Below, one piece after another: positions 20,011-29,757 of a stretch of DNA of 64,000 nucleotides (position 1 is the first letter of the stretch; each line of letters opens with the position of its first letter). The position numbers were made by a program, and so were the translations under genes. The notes under the pieces were generated by a model that saw only the letters and a program-made list of their open reading frames with translations, made no database searches and was not told the origin of the DNA. The stretch comes from Saturnia japonica (lineage: Eukaryota > Arthropoda > Insecta > Lepidoptera > Saturniidae): positions 16,740,001 through 16,804,000 of the forward strand of contig CM065323.1 of the NCBI GenBank assembly GCA_033032175.1, written 5' to 3'.

Positions 20011-21282
20011 TAGATTTATATTAATATTGCGGCTATAGTGCCGAGCCTTATATTTTGATGTGTTATATTGACGCTTCATTAGTGTTTTCTTAACTAAATA
20101 ATAAGACTTTAATAAAAAAGCCTAAGAATATTGTTTCACAATTACTAACCCATGATCAGTAATCCTTTATCGTTTGTAATTAGCTATATAATGTAAAGAT
20201 TGTGTTAATAGCAGTTTTGTTCTACTTACATGCCAATTGTTTTGCTCTGCCTGTTGCCCTCAGCAATAACACTTGCTCGTCTAGAGGTCAAGAATTCTTT
20301 TGTATGCGCAAGCGCCGCATCGCGCCGCGCCGTCTCGGCGCTACCGTGCTCCCAGATTTATCTAAGTACATATGTAATAATTATGTATTTTGTCACGTTT
20401 TTGTCTGCTACGTCATTGGTTTTATATGGCGGATTATTAAATCCTTCTTTAACTAGTTTGTAATATTATTTTATATTTCCTAATACTAATTGTAAATCTT
20501 TCTGTACTTACATGTACCTAATATTTTCCCAAATTTTTCGATAGACCTACTCTACATACAGAACATTAATCTCGAATATGCTATTTTTTTTTTTTTTGAC
20601 TGTCTATCTGTTTTTATAACCGGATTTAACTCATAAGAAACGGCTTAACCAATTCTTATGAAATTTTGTACACAGCGTGTGTCATTGGTCTATTGATAAG
20701 GTCTTTGTGTGCTTTACACACCGAACTCTTTTTTTTTACGTATGAACAATAAAATTCATACCTACCTTGCTAGCGAAATTTATTTGAACAAATCTAAACA
20801 GTAATCAATTTAAATAAACTCCTAAATACAATATAATTATCGATTATAACAAAAACGGCACAATTGCATCATCTATGTTCGTCACACAATCCACGTGCAC
20901 TGGTGTATAGCAGAGTTAACTAAAGCTGGCACGTTCACAGTACTCACACTAATGCAATTTTACCATACAGCATGATCAATAATTTTTACGAATTTTTTTA
21001 TTTTGAATTTTTGATTTTGATTCAAAATGCGATTCTAGTCTAAGTGTAGACTAGAATCAAGTTTTAGGAAAATTTAGGTTCATTGTGGATAAATTAGAAA
21101 AAAAAATAGTGTTACTTGTTGTATGTACATATTATGATAATTACATTATTGCTTTTAATCAGATTCGTAAATTAAATCTTCTACCCCACTCAAACTTTCA
21201 TCGCTCGAAGAACTTGATGTTTCGCCGTCGGAATTTCCTAGTGTTATTATTTAAACACTCTTTTATCATGAAATAAACCAGT
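20011..21282. other. Non-coding tract
   Basis: No gene is found. The block 20230-20350 is locally GC-rich (around GCGCCGCATCGCGCCGCGCC) and has two overlapping short open frames with no recognisable features. A short perfect inverted pair, GATTCTAGTCTA with its complement, occurs at 21031-21058. The rest is AT-rich. Confidence 0.35.
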
Positions 21283-21545
21283 GTGGCCAGATTCAAATCC
21301 ACGGTTCTACTACACTCAACAATGTAGGGGAAAAATCTACTAATATATGCTAAATTTTTTACTGACACTAAAATGCTGTTGACATTGGGCTCTGTCTATG
21401 TTCCTTATTTTACTTATGTTAGATGTTAATGTGGTAATATTTATGCCTTTAGATACAAATGATTTCGCAGTTTCCAAATCATGAAAGCATTTCACAAATA
21501 AGTAATTAATGTCATCCATATATCTAAACGGAAAATTGCGTTTAA
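21283..21545. repeat. Dispersed repeat (family G), copy 2
   Basis: Paralog of 728-1150, sharing the GTGGCCAGATT block, the GCAGTTTCCAAATCATG block and the ATCTAAACGG tail. It is shorter by internal deletion. No coding content. Confidence 0.5.
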
Positions 21546-21617
21546 CTAAAATAAAGAAGATATTTTCATATAATGTTTTTAGCCTCGTCTGTTATAAATA
21601 ATACCTAAAAATATTTA

Positions 21618-22143
21618 TCTATACATACAATGCAATTAATAAAATTGAAGTGTCTGTTTGTAATGACAAAATAAGAGCTTTTACTAAATGCATATGAAAG
21701 TATATACGAATTCATATAACAAAACCAATTTTTTAAATTTTTGTCTGTCTGTGTGTTTGTTCCGGGTAATCTCCAAAACGGTTGGACCGATTTAAAGGGA
21801 CTTTCACTGGTGGATAGCTGAATTTATACGGAGTAACTTAGGCTACTTTTATTTTAGTAAAAGAATTTGGGTTCCACACAAATAAAAAAACACTGGTTAT
21901 GGTGAATCAATTCGGACGCTTCAATGTCTTATGCTGAGTAAATCTTAAGAGATATAGCAAATTAATGTACTAAACAATTGTAGAAATAAAAAATACCTAT
22001 AAAAAAGTCTGGGAGAGTATACGTTTATCTCCTAAGTAACACCCGTAATAAGCATTTTTGTCTTTAAAATAGCCGGGATCGGGCGAGCAAGATTCGCGCG
22101 GGCATTCTGTAGTTCATGTGAGAAAAGCCACGGGCACAGCTAG
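21618..22143 (+). mobile_element. Helitron-like element (family A), copy 4
   Basis: Full-length copy beginning TCTATACATACAATGCAATT after an A and ending CACAGCTAG before a T. It is the best reference copy in the window for placing the insertions seen in copies 1, 5 and 6. Non-coding. Confidence 0.75.
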
Positions 22144-22611
22144 TTGACAATAAGAAGAAATAGCAAGCTAACTGAATAAAATCTAAAGTGGGTGATAGAC
22201 GTACGAACTTAAACTACGCGGTTTTTATGTTTGCAAACTTACTAGGCTCCACAACGGTAACACACGTGTAGCTTACTCACAGTATATCACGACGCCGTCG
22301 GCAGAGGAAGCTCTATGTTATTCAGGAATTATAACATATCACATTTTAAAAAGCAATAAATGAATATATATTTTTTACGGTAACCAGCCCTTAACGAATA
22401 ATTTATTTTCTTGACAGTGTCAATAGTACCTAGCACTTCTTTTTGCCTTACGTTATAATTTTGAGATAAATTATTTATTATACGCTTGAAACTTCATAAT
22501 TTTATCTTTATCAACCTTCAATAAATAAAAGTTTAAACGGATAAGAAGGGAAATAATTTATTTTAAGATCATGAATTTGCTGAATCAAAATTAATAAAAA
22601 GTATACAAATA
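22144..22611. other. Non-coding tract
   Basis: AT-rich sequence without recognisable gene, RNA motif or shared repeat. Confidence 0.3.
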
Positions 22612-22848
22612 TAAAATACCACAAGTGTTGCGCACCCACGGACAATCGGAACAAAGTGGTGGCCTACTCTATGATGGTGGCTCGCGACTCGCGGCGATGA
22701 CAGACACGTACGAGCTACGAGCAGAATTTCATACCTGTTGGATCGCGCACCGAACTTACTCGTCGGTGTCAATGGTAGAATAAGTTTATATTATCTATGA
22801 TGATAAGAATGTCTATTATTGTCTATGTTTGTAGAAGATTATTAACAT
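22612..22848. repeat. Direct repeat (family D), copy 1
   Basis: This is nearly identical to 23987-24195, including the stretch AAGTGTTGCGCACCCACGG and the one around CGTACGAGCTACGAGCAG. Copy 1 carries about 22 extra bases between two AATAAG-type words (near 22780). On the minus strand an open stretch GARSNRYEILLVARTCLSSP is kept in both copies. The pair flanks a LINE tail. Whether it is one duplicated unit or two independent insertions is unclear. Confidence 0.6.
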
Positions 22849-23379
22849 AGATTAATATGAATATACGGAAATAGATGGGTATGTCACAAATATACTTTTA
22901 TTTTGAGTGCCTCCATCTCGTGGATATACTTGAAATAAGTGTAATATACGAACGTAGATTAGTTAAATATTTATTTATATTTATAGGGTATGTACTCTAA
23001 TTAAAACAATTTAATTTCATGAGAATAGTAATATATTTATTGTATTAAATAAACATAAGACGTATATATTTATGGAGTCCTGACTCAAATTCTAACCTAA
23101 CCTAACACTAATAACAGTTCTTAAGTTCGGACGAAAGATAACTCAATTCGACGCCAATAACACAAACACTTTCCGTAAAGTTTTTAAAACCTCGAACTAC
23201 TGCTCAAATCACTGATAATAATCTACACGCTATGCGCATCCAAACAGGTACCTAGACATTTTTTAAATGTTGCCAAAGGAAGAAATAGGTTAATCAACTA
23301 ACCTAAGCTACAAATTCCCCAAATTTTGAGATTTATATATAAAACCCTCCAAAATAGTATGGTCATACCATTCCGATTA
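22849..23379. other. Non-coding tract between direct repeats
   Basis: No gene or known element is visible. Confidence 0.3.
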
Positions 23380-23697
23380 ACAAATACACATACGCATGGT
23401 CCACTCCTTCCTCCCAGGAGGAGGGGAACGTGCATATGAGTATATATTAGTTAGCTCGAATTCTCATAAGATTAGGGAATTAGTTAGATCGCGACTTTTT
23501 CGCATTCGCGACGACCGCCCGAGCCGAGGTTCGGCCACTCTGGCACCCTCGTGCGGGTCGTCACAAACTTTCGCGGCTGAGTGCCCTAAGCGCTCGCCCC
23601 CAAGTCCGGTGAAGCTGTAAAAGCCGCAGCGGCTCTGTTTGACGATAGGGCCCCTAAGGCTAACAGTGTAGTTAGTTCTAAAAAAAAAAAAAAAAAA
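23380..23697 (+). repeat. 5'-truncated LINE 3' end with A tail (family C), copy 2
   Basis: This ends in an 18-base A run (23680-23697). It matches the 3' UTR of the LINE family seen inverted at 34406-34720, including CCTCCCAGGAGGAGG-type and AGTCCGGTGAAGCTGTAAAA blocks. The short plus-strand frame at 23396 is not a gene. The tail and truncation indicate target-primed reverse transcription. Confidence 0.75.
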
Positions 23698-23986
23698 GAT
23701 TTTCTCTAAACTCTTTTATAATAATCTTATAATATGGGGGAAATGTCCTGATCTGGTAAAAGTGGTAAAAATATTATTTTAAGTCTAACACAGAACTTTA
23801 TAATTGTTATCTTTTAACTTTTTTCTATTTATGTAGTAGTAATGTGAAGAAATAAAGTTCTATTAATAAAGTAGTAACTAATAGGTTCGTGGTTCGTACT
23901 GATAATATTATGAACCCTTTTTACTACAAATTTGTCGTAGATATATCAATTATCTTCGAAAGATGTCGCTAAATAATAATAATAAT
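23698..23986. other. Non-coding tract
   Basis: AT-rich, nothing recognised. Confidence 0.3.
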
Positions 23987-24195
23987 AAAAATACCACAAG
24001 TGTTGCGCACCCACGGACAATCGGAACAAAGTGGTGGCCTACTCTATGATGGTGGCTCGCGATTCGCGGCGATGACAGACACGTACGAGCTACGAGCAGA
24101 ATTTCATACCTGTTGGACCGCGCGACGAACTTACTCGTCGGTATCAATGGTAGAATAAGAATGTCTATTATTGTCTATGTTTGTAGAAGATTATT
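23987..24195. repeat. Direct repeat (family D), copy 2
   Basis: Second copy of the 22612-22848 repeat with only a few substitutions and without the internal extra 22 bases. The high similarity suggests a recent duplication or two copies of a recently active element. Confidence 0.6.
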
Positions 24196-24964
24196 ATCAG
24201 AGATAAATTATTATTACAAGGATTCAAGATGGTTGTGTATATCATTCAAGTATCAAATTAATCATATATCTATAAAACCATCACAATCGGTTTTAAAGTA
24301 CGCGTACTTAGGATGATACACAGGCGAGTAAGCTCGTCGAGCCATAAGTACGCGTCTAATCACCCTTTTAAGTCATATTTTAGTAAATTTTACTTTAATG
24401 GAAATTCTAAGCAGATCGAAATTAGCGTTTCGTATTACAACATATTATAATTATTTTAAATTTGTACACAAACAAAAAAAAAAATTATCTCTTAAAATAC
24501 TACCAAATTATGAAAAGAATGAAGTTAATTGTTCAACTTTGCTGGTAACAGAGATGAAAGGCAGAATACGAACACAAATATATTTTATTATATTCGGTAC
24601 CTACACATTTATATTGGACACAATTTTTGACACAGGACAGAATAGAGATAGAAAAAAATACAACAAGAACGCTATCATCACAACTGCCACACACTAGATT
24701 ATCAAATTACTAGACTAACAAACTTCCTATCAAGAACTTTACTTGTTAATAGTGATATTTTTTACGTTTCGCTGTGGAAATAATATAGTATTTTATGCAG
24801 AAAGACATGTTTTGCCTTATAAACAATACATAGTTTACAAAAACATTGCCTTTATTCCTCTATAACCTGGTACAAAAGATGGGCTACATATCTCTCTCAT
24901 TTTTAGCAATTTTTTGTATCTTCACTATTATTATTTTTATTCCACTAACTCACATACAACAAAA
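24196..24964. other. Non-coding tract
   Basis: A 99-codon plus-strand frame at 24398-24697 has no motifs and starts in AT-rich sequence. I do not support it as a gene. Nothing else is seen. Confidence 0.3.
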
Positions 24965-25320
24965 TAATGCAACACTTTAAAGTAGACGGGTAACTCGGCA
25001 ATAATTTGCTGAATTCTTGTAAGCAAAATATTTTTAAAAATACATAAAATTATATTCTTGGTTCTAAGTTGCCAACAAGTGATATTATGTAATAAAAGGT
25101 GACAAACTATTTAACTCCCACAGACTGTGTTATAAAGTTCCAGATTTAAGAAATCTGCAACAAAACCCGTCGGATTCCGCTAGATCTGGTCTGTGGTCAA
25201 ACTGAACTTAAGCTTCAATAACAGTATAGCTATACATATAAAAATATATGACCAAATGACTATGAACTTATTAATAAAAACACAGATAACCTAATCATTT
25301 ATTTTGACAGGCTTCATATT
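24965..25320. repeat. Dispersed repeat (family H), copy 2
   Basis: Paralog of 1250-1640, with the same order of blocks and the same apparent end at ACACAGATAACCTAATCATT. It directly precedes the copia relic. Confidence 0.5.
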
Positions 25321-25389
25321 GCAATGGCAAAAAGTCTTAGGTATTCATGCCCTAACCTTACTATTTGTTATGTATTTTTAGTAAAACCA

Positions 25390-25625
25390 TTCGGCACCGG
25401 AAACTGATAATAAATTTTTTCTTAGTTCTGGTACATAGTATAAATTTTTTATTGTACGTACTGTATACCTGTTTCCAACAAAACATTTTACTCTAATATT
25501 TCCAACACCTATAGCTTTTAATATCGTTTGTTATATCCTTCGCTACCATGAAATTGAACTGACCGTGATCCACGATGTGTTTATCCATATCCTTGAAATG
25601 TTCCACCTCTGTCTATATCCTTGTT
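25390..25625 (-). pseudogene. Copia protease/pre-integrase fragment
   Basis: One minus-strand frame reads IGVGNIRVKCFVGNRYTVRT then IKNLYYVPELRKNLLSV. This is the hallmark of the GAG-pre-integrase zone of copia elements (a VLYVPxLxxNLLSV-type box). An upstream piece in another frame (VEHFKDMDKHIVDHG) fits the preceding protease-linker region. The frame then runs directly into the LTR-end block at 25392, so the remainder of pol is gone. Confidence 0.75.
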
Positions 25626-26089
25626 GTTGCGTTACATAGTTTAGGGTCTACTGTGCCACTCTAAGATTAGGCATTTTGTATAAATGAAACATACAATCAG
25701 AAGGTTGAATATAAAGTGTATTTGTTACTAAAATGTTCGGGTCTTTATAACGAACATATGTGTCTGTCAGAGTGGGAGAATCCGGTCCCTTGTTCCTTGC
25801 TTGCGTGTGGTCAATGCAGTGTGGACAATAGATGTCGTAGCCCAACAGATGCGGTAGCGGGTCGAGCGCCATGGTGCCGAGGAGCGTCTGCTTGGGGTAT
25901 TGTTCTCGGCCGATCCCTTTCGTTATTTAATGCGTTATTAATGTTGCGCTATTATGAAGACGAAGTATCGGCGCTAGTCTTCCGGGTGGCATCCTGTGGA
26001 GCGCTTCCTCAATGCGGTAGGTTCGCATGTGTTTAACGCAAGGATGAGAACGTATTTGTGATTGATAATATTTAGGTTGGTAGCAGCTA
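25626..26089. other. Unassigned segment inside copia relic
   Basis: This separates the zinc knuckle from the pre-integrase piece. It is locally more GC-rich (25780-26030) than the copia coding parts and shows no copia-like residues that I can read, so it may be a further insertion. No ends or target duplication were recognised. Confidence 0.3.
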
Positions 26090-26330
26090 CACATAGCCTT
26101 GTTGGCCTCTCATTCTACACTCGAATTTCTTATGTCCTGGTTTTCCACATTTGAAACAATTAGACACACTACACTACTATTTGTCTCAAAATGTCTTGAA
26201 GTTGAACTCTTTCTTCTTTTTTCTTCTTCACCAAGCAATCATTTCCTTTACAAAGTCATATTTGACATTTTCGATTGTTGCTAAAGTTGTAATTATATTT
26301 CCATGTCTTAGGCATAGACAATAACTAATT
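26090..26330 (-). pseudogene. Copia gag C-terminal part with CCHC zinc knuckle
   Basis: Reading toward lower coordinates, MPKTWKYIITTLATIENVKY is followed by DFVKEMIAW (one shift needed near 26303). After a short broken stretch comes CFKCGKPGHKKFEC, a complete CCHC knuckle (about 26155-26114). This is the retroviral-type nucleic-acid-binding motif of copia Gag. It joins directly to the N-terminal gag piece if the Merlin insertion at 26340-27889 is ignored. Confidence 0.8.
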
Positions 26331-26339
26331 ATGGCTTGG

Positions 26340-27889
26340 ATTTAGAATCGTTTGGCACGAATTCTGGCTTGAAAGTGGTTGAAGTAGATAGATAATTATT
26401 CCCCGATTATAACGTAACTAGTCCCATTACAAGGTAATTAGCCGTTTTCGAGAAAATTAATAAAAACTATCTTAACCTCAAACCTTACAAAACACGAAAA
26501 TGACGTTTATTTAGAGATGCCAGGTGAACAAATACTAAAATAGTTCGAAAATTGTGACAAAGTTGTACCTTTTTTAGTTTAATAAATTACCAATAGCACA
26601 CATTAAAGGTTCATAATATTTTGATAATAATAAATGTTTATAAATACATAAAATAAAATTCATAATTAAGCAATTTACTAGTATAATGTCATTTTATTTC
26701 GGTAATTTTTAGAAATTGTTACTACATTTTCTTAATTTCATGAGTTGGCAACTCAATTTAAGGCCACTTGACTTTGCTATACAAAGTTTGTTTTGCGATT
26801 TTCTTTCACAACTGATTTACTACTTTGGACTTCGATTATTGTATAGTAATTCGGCAGCCGCAACATCTTGCGTCATCTTTCGTGTAGTTAGCGTATTAGT
26901 AAACACGACAAATGTATGGGAATAGGCAGTCTGAATAATTTTTTGACGTATCGTATCGTCAGTTTACCACCATACATACGGATTACTGGCGGGCATATGA
27001 TTGTTTAGGGGATCATGGTTTCATCCATTGCAAAGTCAACCACAGTGACCCAGAAAATCCCTTTGTGGCTGGGCACAACGCATTGAATCACAGTGGCGTG
27101 TCATCAAACAATATTTCCAAAAAGATAATTTTAATAATAGAGAAAATTTTACTGATTTAATATATGAATATCTGTGGAGACACAATGTGATGAAACAAAA
27201 GAAAGATCCCTTTGAGAAATTAATTAGGGCAATTAATTACATTTATAATAAATGAAAACATAGAAAATGTGTTGTTTTATTGAAAAATTAAATTTACTAA
27301 AACCACAGTAGTACACTCTTGCCTAACCCTTCGGGGATACAGGCATGAAAGTATGTTATGTTAAGGATACTAAAGTTTTATGTAAATTTTAGTAAGTTGT
27401 TGACAAATAGGTAGCGAGTAGCGACCGAAGGGAGCGACGAGCGTGTTAGGTGTCTTGCGATATGTGCAAGCATGAGCCGAGCGAGCGAAGCGAGCGTACC
27501 GCGGCAGCGGTCGGCGAGTGCCAAGTTCTAATATTATCACTTAAATCATGTTTATTCTGAGTAAAATCCCATCAAAATCTTGAATTTAACTTTAAAACAT
27601 AAAACCCCTATACCTCTGTCCAGGAAGGTTATTTCTTCATGGGAATAGTGTCAGAGGGTGGGTGGCTGCCCCCATCAACCTCCCTAATCCATGTCTTGCC
27701 TCTAATATTACAAGAGATTGAAAATGTGGAAATTTCAGATTTGACCTTGAAACTTTGAACCCCTATAACTTAGCTCTGGTGAGTTACCTTGTAACGGGAG
27801 TAGTGTCATAGGGTTTAGGGGCACCGCCCCACCAACCCCCCCCCCCTCCCGTACTCCTCCGCGTGCCAAACGATTCTAAATTTTAACCA
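26340..27889 (+). mobile_element. Merlin (IS1595/ISXO2-like) DNA transposon, defective, inside copia gag
   Basis: The ends are inverted repeats that share ATTTAGAATCGTTTGGCACG (26350-26369 and the complement of 27862-27881). A second inner matching block is at 26415-26435 versus 27780-27805. Flanks ATAACTAAT (26331-26339) and ATAATTAAT (27890-27898) agree at 8 of 9 bases, fitting the 8-9 bp duplication of Merlin. A plus-strand transposase fragment at about 26957-27252 confirms the class. The inner part also holds a SINE tail (27300-27345) and a GC-rich stretch at 27415-27535. Confidence 0.85.
26957..27252 (+). pseudogene. Merlin transposase C-terminal fragment
   Basis: The frame beginning TTIHTDYWRAYDCL continues GDHGFIHCKVNHSDPENPFV. 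After a frame change it gives QRIESQWRVIKQYF and later FTDLIYEYLWRHN, ending INYIYNK and a stop. This is the conserved end of DDE_Tnp_IS1595/ISXO2 transposases. D in TDYW and E in QRIESQW sit where the second and third catalytic acids are expected. No N-terminal half or first acid was found upstream, so the copy is inactive. Confidence 0.85.
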
Positions 27890-28317
27890 ATAATTAATCT
27901 TTTCCTCATCACTAATTATAGCTCCTGTGTCTTTGAGCTCTGAAAATTTCTCTTCCATATTATTATAATGGTTTAGTAACAAGATTGTTTCATCCCACTT
28001 CATCTGGCCGAGTTCTCTTCTTAAATACATCTCGCTTCTCAATCCCTTTTTCTTAAAATTGTTTTCAAGTGACATAATCATATCATACGCCGAATCTTCA
28101 TTATTAAGATACTCAATATCGTGTCCGCCACAGCACTTACAATGATGTTTTGCGCCTTCGTTTCCTTTTTAAAATTATTTTCATTTTTATAATAATCTTT
28201 ATTTGTTATTGCTTCATAACATTCTTGTTCCTTTAGCACGCAGCCAATTCGAAATATCCATGCTGAGAAACCTGCACCACAGAATGGTTTTATCTGCATT
28301 CTCATATACGCACTCAT
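27815..28317 (-). pseudogene. Copia gag N-terminal part
   Basis: The frame from 28317 reads FCGAGFSAWIFRIGCVLKEQ and on through an E-C-Y-E-A-I segment. A second frame from 28081 reads ENNFKKKGLRSEMYLRRELG, then LNHYNNMEEKFSELKDTGAIIS and DEEKINY. Both match the copia Gag (UBN2/gag-polypeptide) fold with its F-x-x-W-x-x-R and final L-x-x-x-G-x-x-I-x-D-x-x-K words. A stop or shift separates the frames at about 28085. Past 27898 the reading runs into Merlin. Confidence 0.75.
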
Positions 28318-28386
28318 TTTTATTTTTCTTCTTTATTAATTACTTTTTCAATAATCACGGAGCTTAACCACAACTACTGAGTTTAA

Positions 28387-28406
28387 CCACGGACCTCTGC
28401 TACCAC
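28387..28406 (-). other. Putative copia primer-binding site
   Basis: On the minus strand the LTR end ...CATAACA (28407) is followed by GTGGTAGCAGAGGTCC. The TGGTAGCAGAG word resembles the TGGTATCAGAG-type primer site used by many copia elements with initiator tRNA-Met. The identification rests on position and resemblance only. Confidence 0.45.
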
Positions 28407-28433
28407 TGTTATGTATTTTTAGTAAAACCATTC

Positions 28434-28686
28434 TGATTCTTCATTACAATAAAACGACTCCATCAGCCATATTTTTTATTCACACTTCGTCTTCTTCTTC
28501 TATTTACAATCTTGGCAACCCAGTCAACTTTAGAGACTAATACTGCCATTTTCAAGTTATGCGAATTCGATACTTTAGGCGGATGGAGGGAATAGGCGGG
28601 TAAATGAAGAAGTGGCAATAAATAAATACAATTAAAAATAATATTAGAAACCTACAATGACAATTTATGATGATTAAGAAATTTTA
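28434..28686. other. Probable copia LTR remainder and LINE 3' flank
   Basis: This should include the rest of the copia 5' LTR and the 3' UTR of the minus-strand LINE. I cannot place the boundary. No gene is present. Confidence 0.3.
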
Positions 28687-29040
28687 CTAATGATTTATTA
28701 AATGCATATTATTACTGAGAGATAGGATAGATGACAGGTCGCAAGGAAGAATAGCCTTATAATTACACAAAATATCATACAGTGGCAAAGAGTTATAAAG
28801 AGAACAGTTGAAGAGAATATGCATAATGTTACCCTCTTCCAGACCACACTCACAGATAGATGTATCTCTAATTCTTAATTTGTTCAGGTGGACTGGCGAA
28901 GAACAGTGGCCAAACCTTAGCCTCGAAATAATAGTTGTAATTTTCTTACTAAATCTCCATTTGGAGAACCACGGTTTTAGAGCAATTGAAGATTGAAATT
29001 TTTTATAAAATTTACCTTTGCTTGAATGACCCCAGTGCAT
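28687..29040 (-). pseudogene. LINE ORF2 C-terminal domain
   Basis: The frame contains RFSKKITTIISRLRFGHCSS, then PVHLNKLRIRDTSICECGLE with EEGNIMHILFNC. This is the C-terminal H/C-rich domain (C-x-C ... H-x-x-x-x-C) that follows RNase H in these LINEs. It is in frame-broken continuity with the RNase H piece upstream. Confidence 0.75.
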
Positions 29041-29043
29041 ATT

Positions 29044-29600
29044 TTACCTTTCAACCAAGTCTTGACGAGGTAGAAAAGAAAGTAAATCCTGGCTATAGAA
29101 ATAATTATCAGGAGCACCTTGAAAAGCTGCCAATTTAGCCAAACCATCAGCATTTTCATTACCATGGATACCTGAATGACCAGGAATCCATATCAAGGAA
29201 ACTTGTAAACCTAGTTGCACACAGTATTTCAGTTTGTTTTTAATTACAAGAGAAATCGGTGACCAATTATTATTTTTAAAAGGATTATGTAAAAGAGATT
29301 GTAAACAACTTAAAGAATCCGTAAAGATCACAGCCGTGGCAATTTTTTCCGTTATGATATAGCTGATACATTCCAAAATAGCTAAGCATTCCCCAGAAAA
29401 GTTAGATATTAGAGAAGAGTATTTAAAAATATCCAGAGGAAATTTTATAAAAAGCAGCACCTACTCCTTGTTTATTATTTTGAATGGTTGAAACATTTCC
29501 AAAAAAATCTGAAAAATTTCCTTTAAGTGGTTAAACAGATTTAGATGAATCAGTAAAAAAAACTTCCGCATTAGGAGTGTTCTTTTTAATAAAATTCAAA
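29044..29600 (-). pseudogene. LINE RNase H domain
   Basis: The first catalytic segment is VFFTDSSKSV (about 29570), followed by a stop. The rest lies in the frame from 29460: NFSGECLAILECISYI with the catalytic E, VIFTDSLSCLQSL with D, and WIPGHSGIHGNENADGLAKL with the final H/D motif. All four acidic sites are still recognisable, but stops at about 29535 and 29461 break the protein. Confidence 0.8.
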
Positions 29601-29757
29601 AGTTTGGAATCAGTATTTGACATATTTTTTTCTATACCTATGGATAATCTTACATCAGGTTGGAAAATAAGCACACTGTAATCAAAAACGAAGAGAGGAT
29701 TACATGAAAAATTTGTGATTGTACATTCCTGTTTATGTAAATTCCTGAGACTATGAA

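Larger units (their letters stand above)
25366..28433 (-). mobile_element. Ty1/copia retrotransposon relic
   Basis: Pieces on the minus strand lie in the right order: a primer-site-like sequence (28406-28392), gag (28317-27899), the rest of gag with a zinc knuckle (26330-26090) and a pre-integrase piece (25625-25390). A 27-base block (TGTTATGTATTTTTAGTAAA and 7 more) occurs at 25366-25392 and 28407-28433. I read it as the inner end of the 5' LTR and the last bases of the 3' LTR. RT, RNase H and the integrase core are missing, apparently by deletion between the pre-integrase piece and the 3' LTR end. A Merlin element splits gag. Confidence 0.75.

Noticed and set aside
23396..23620. 74-codon plus-strand frame with arginine/proline-rich residues
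   Set aside because: It is the GC-rich 3' UTR of a truncated LINE with an A tail, repeated inverted at 34.4 kb.
22612..24195. Direct repeats as LTRs of an element with a 1.14-kb interior
   Set aside because: The interior has no primer site or gag/pol residues and contains an unrelated LINE tail; the repeats do not start TG or end CA clearly.
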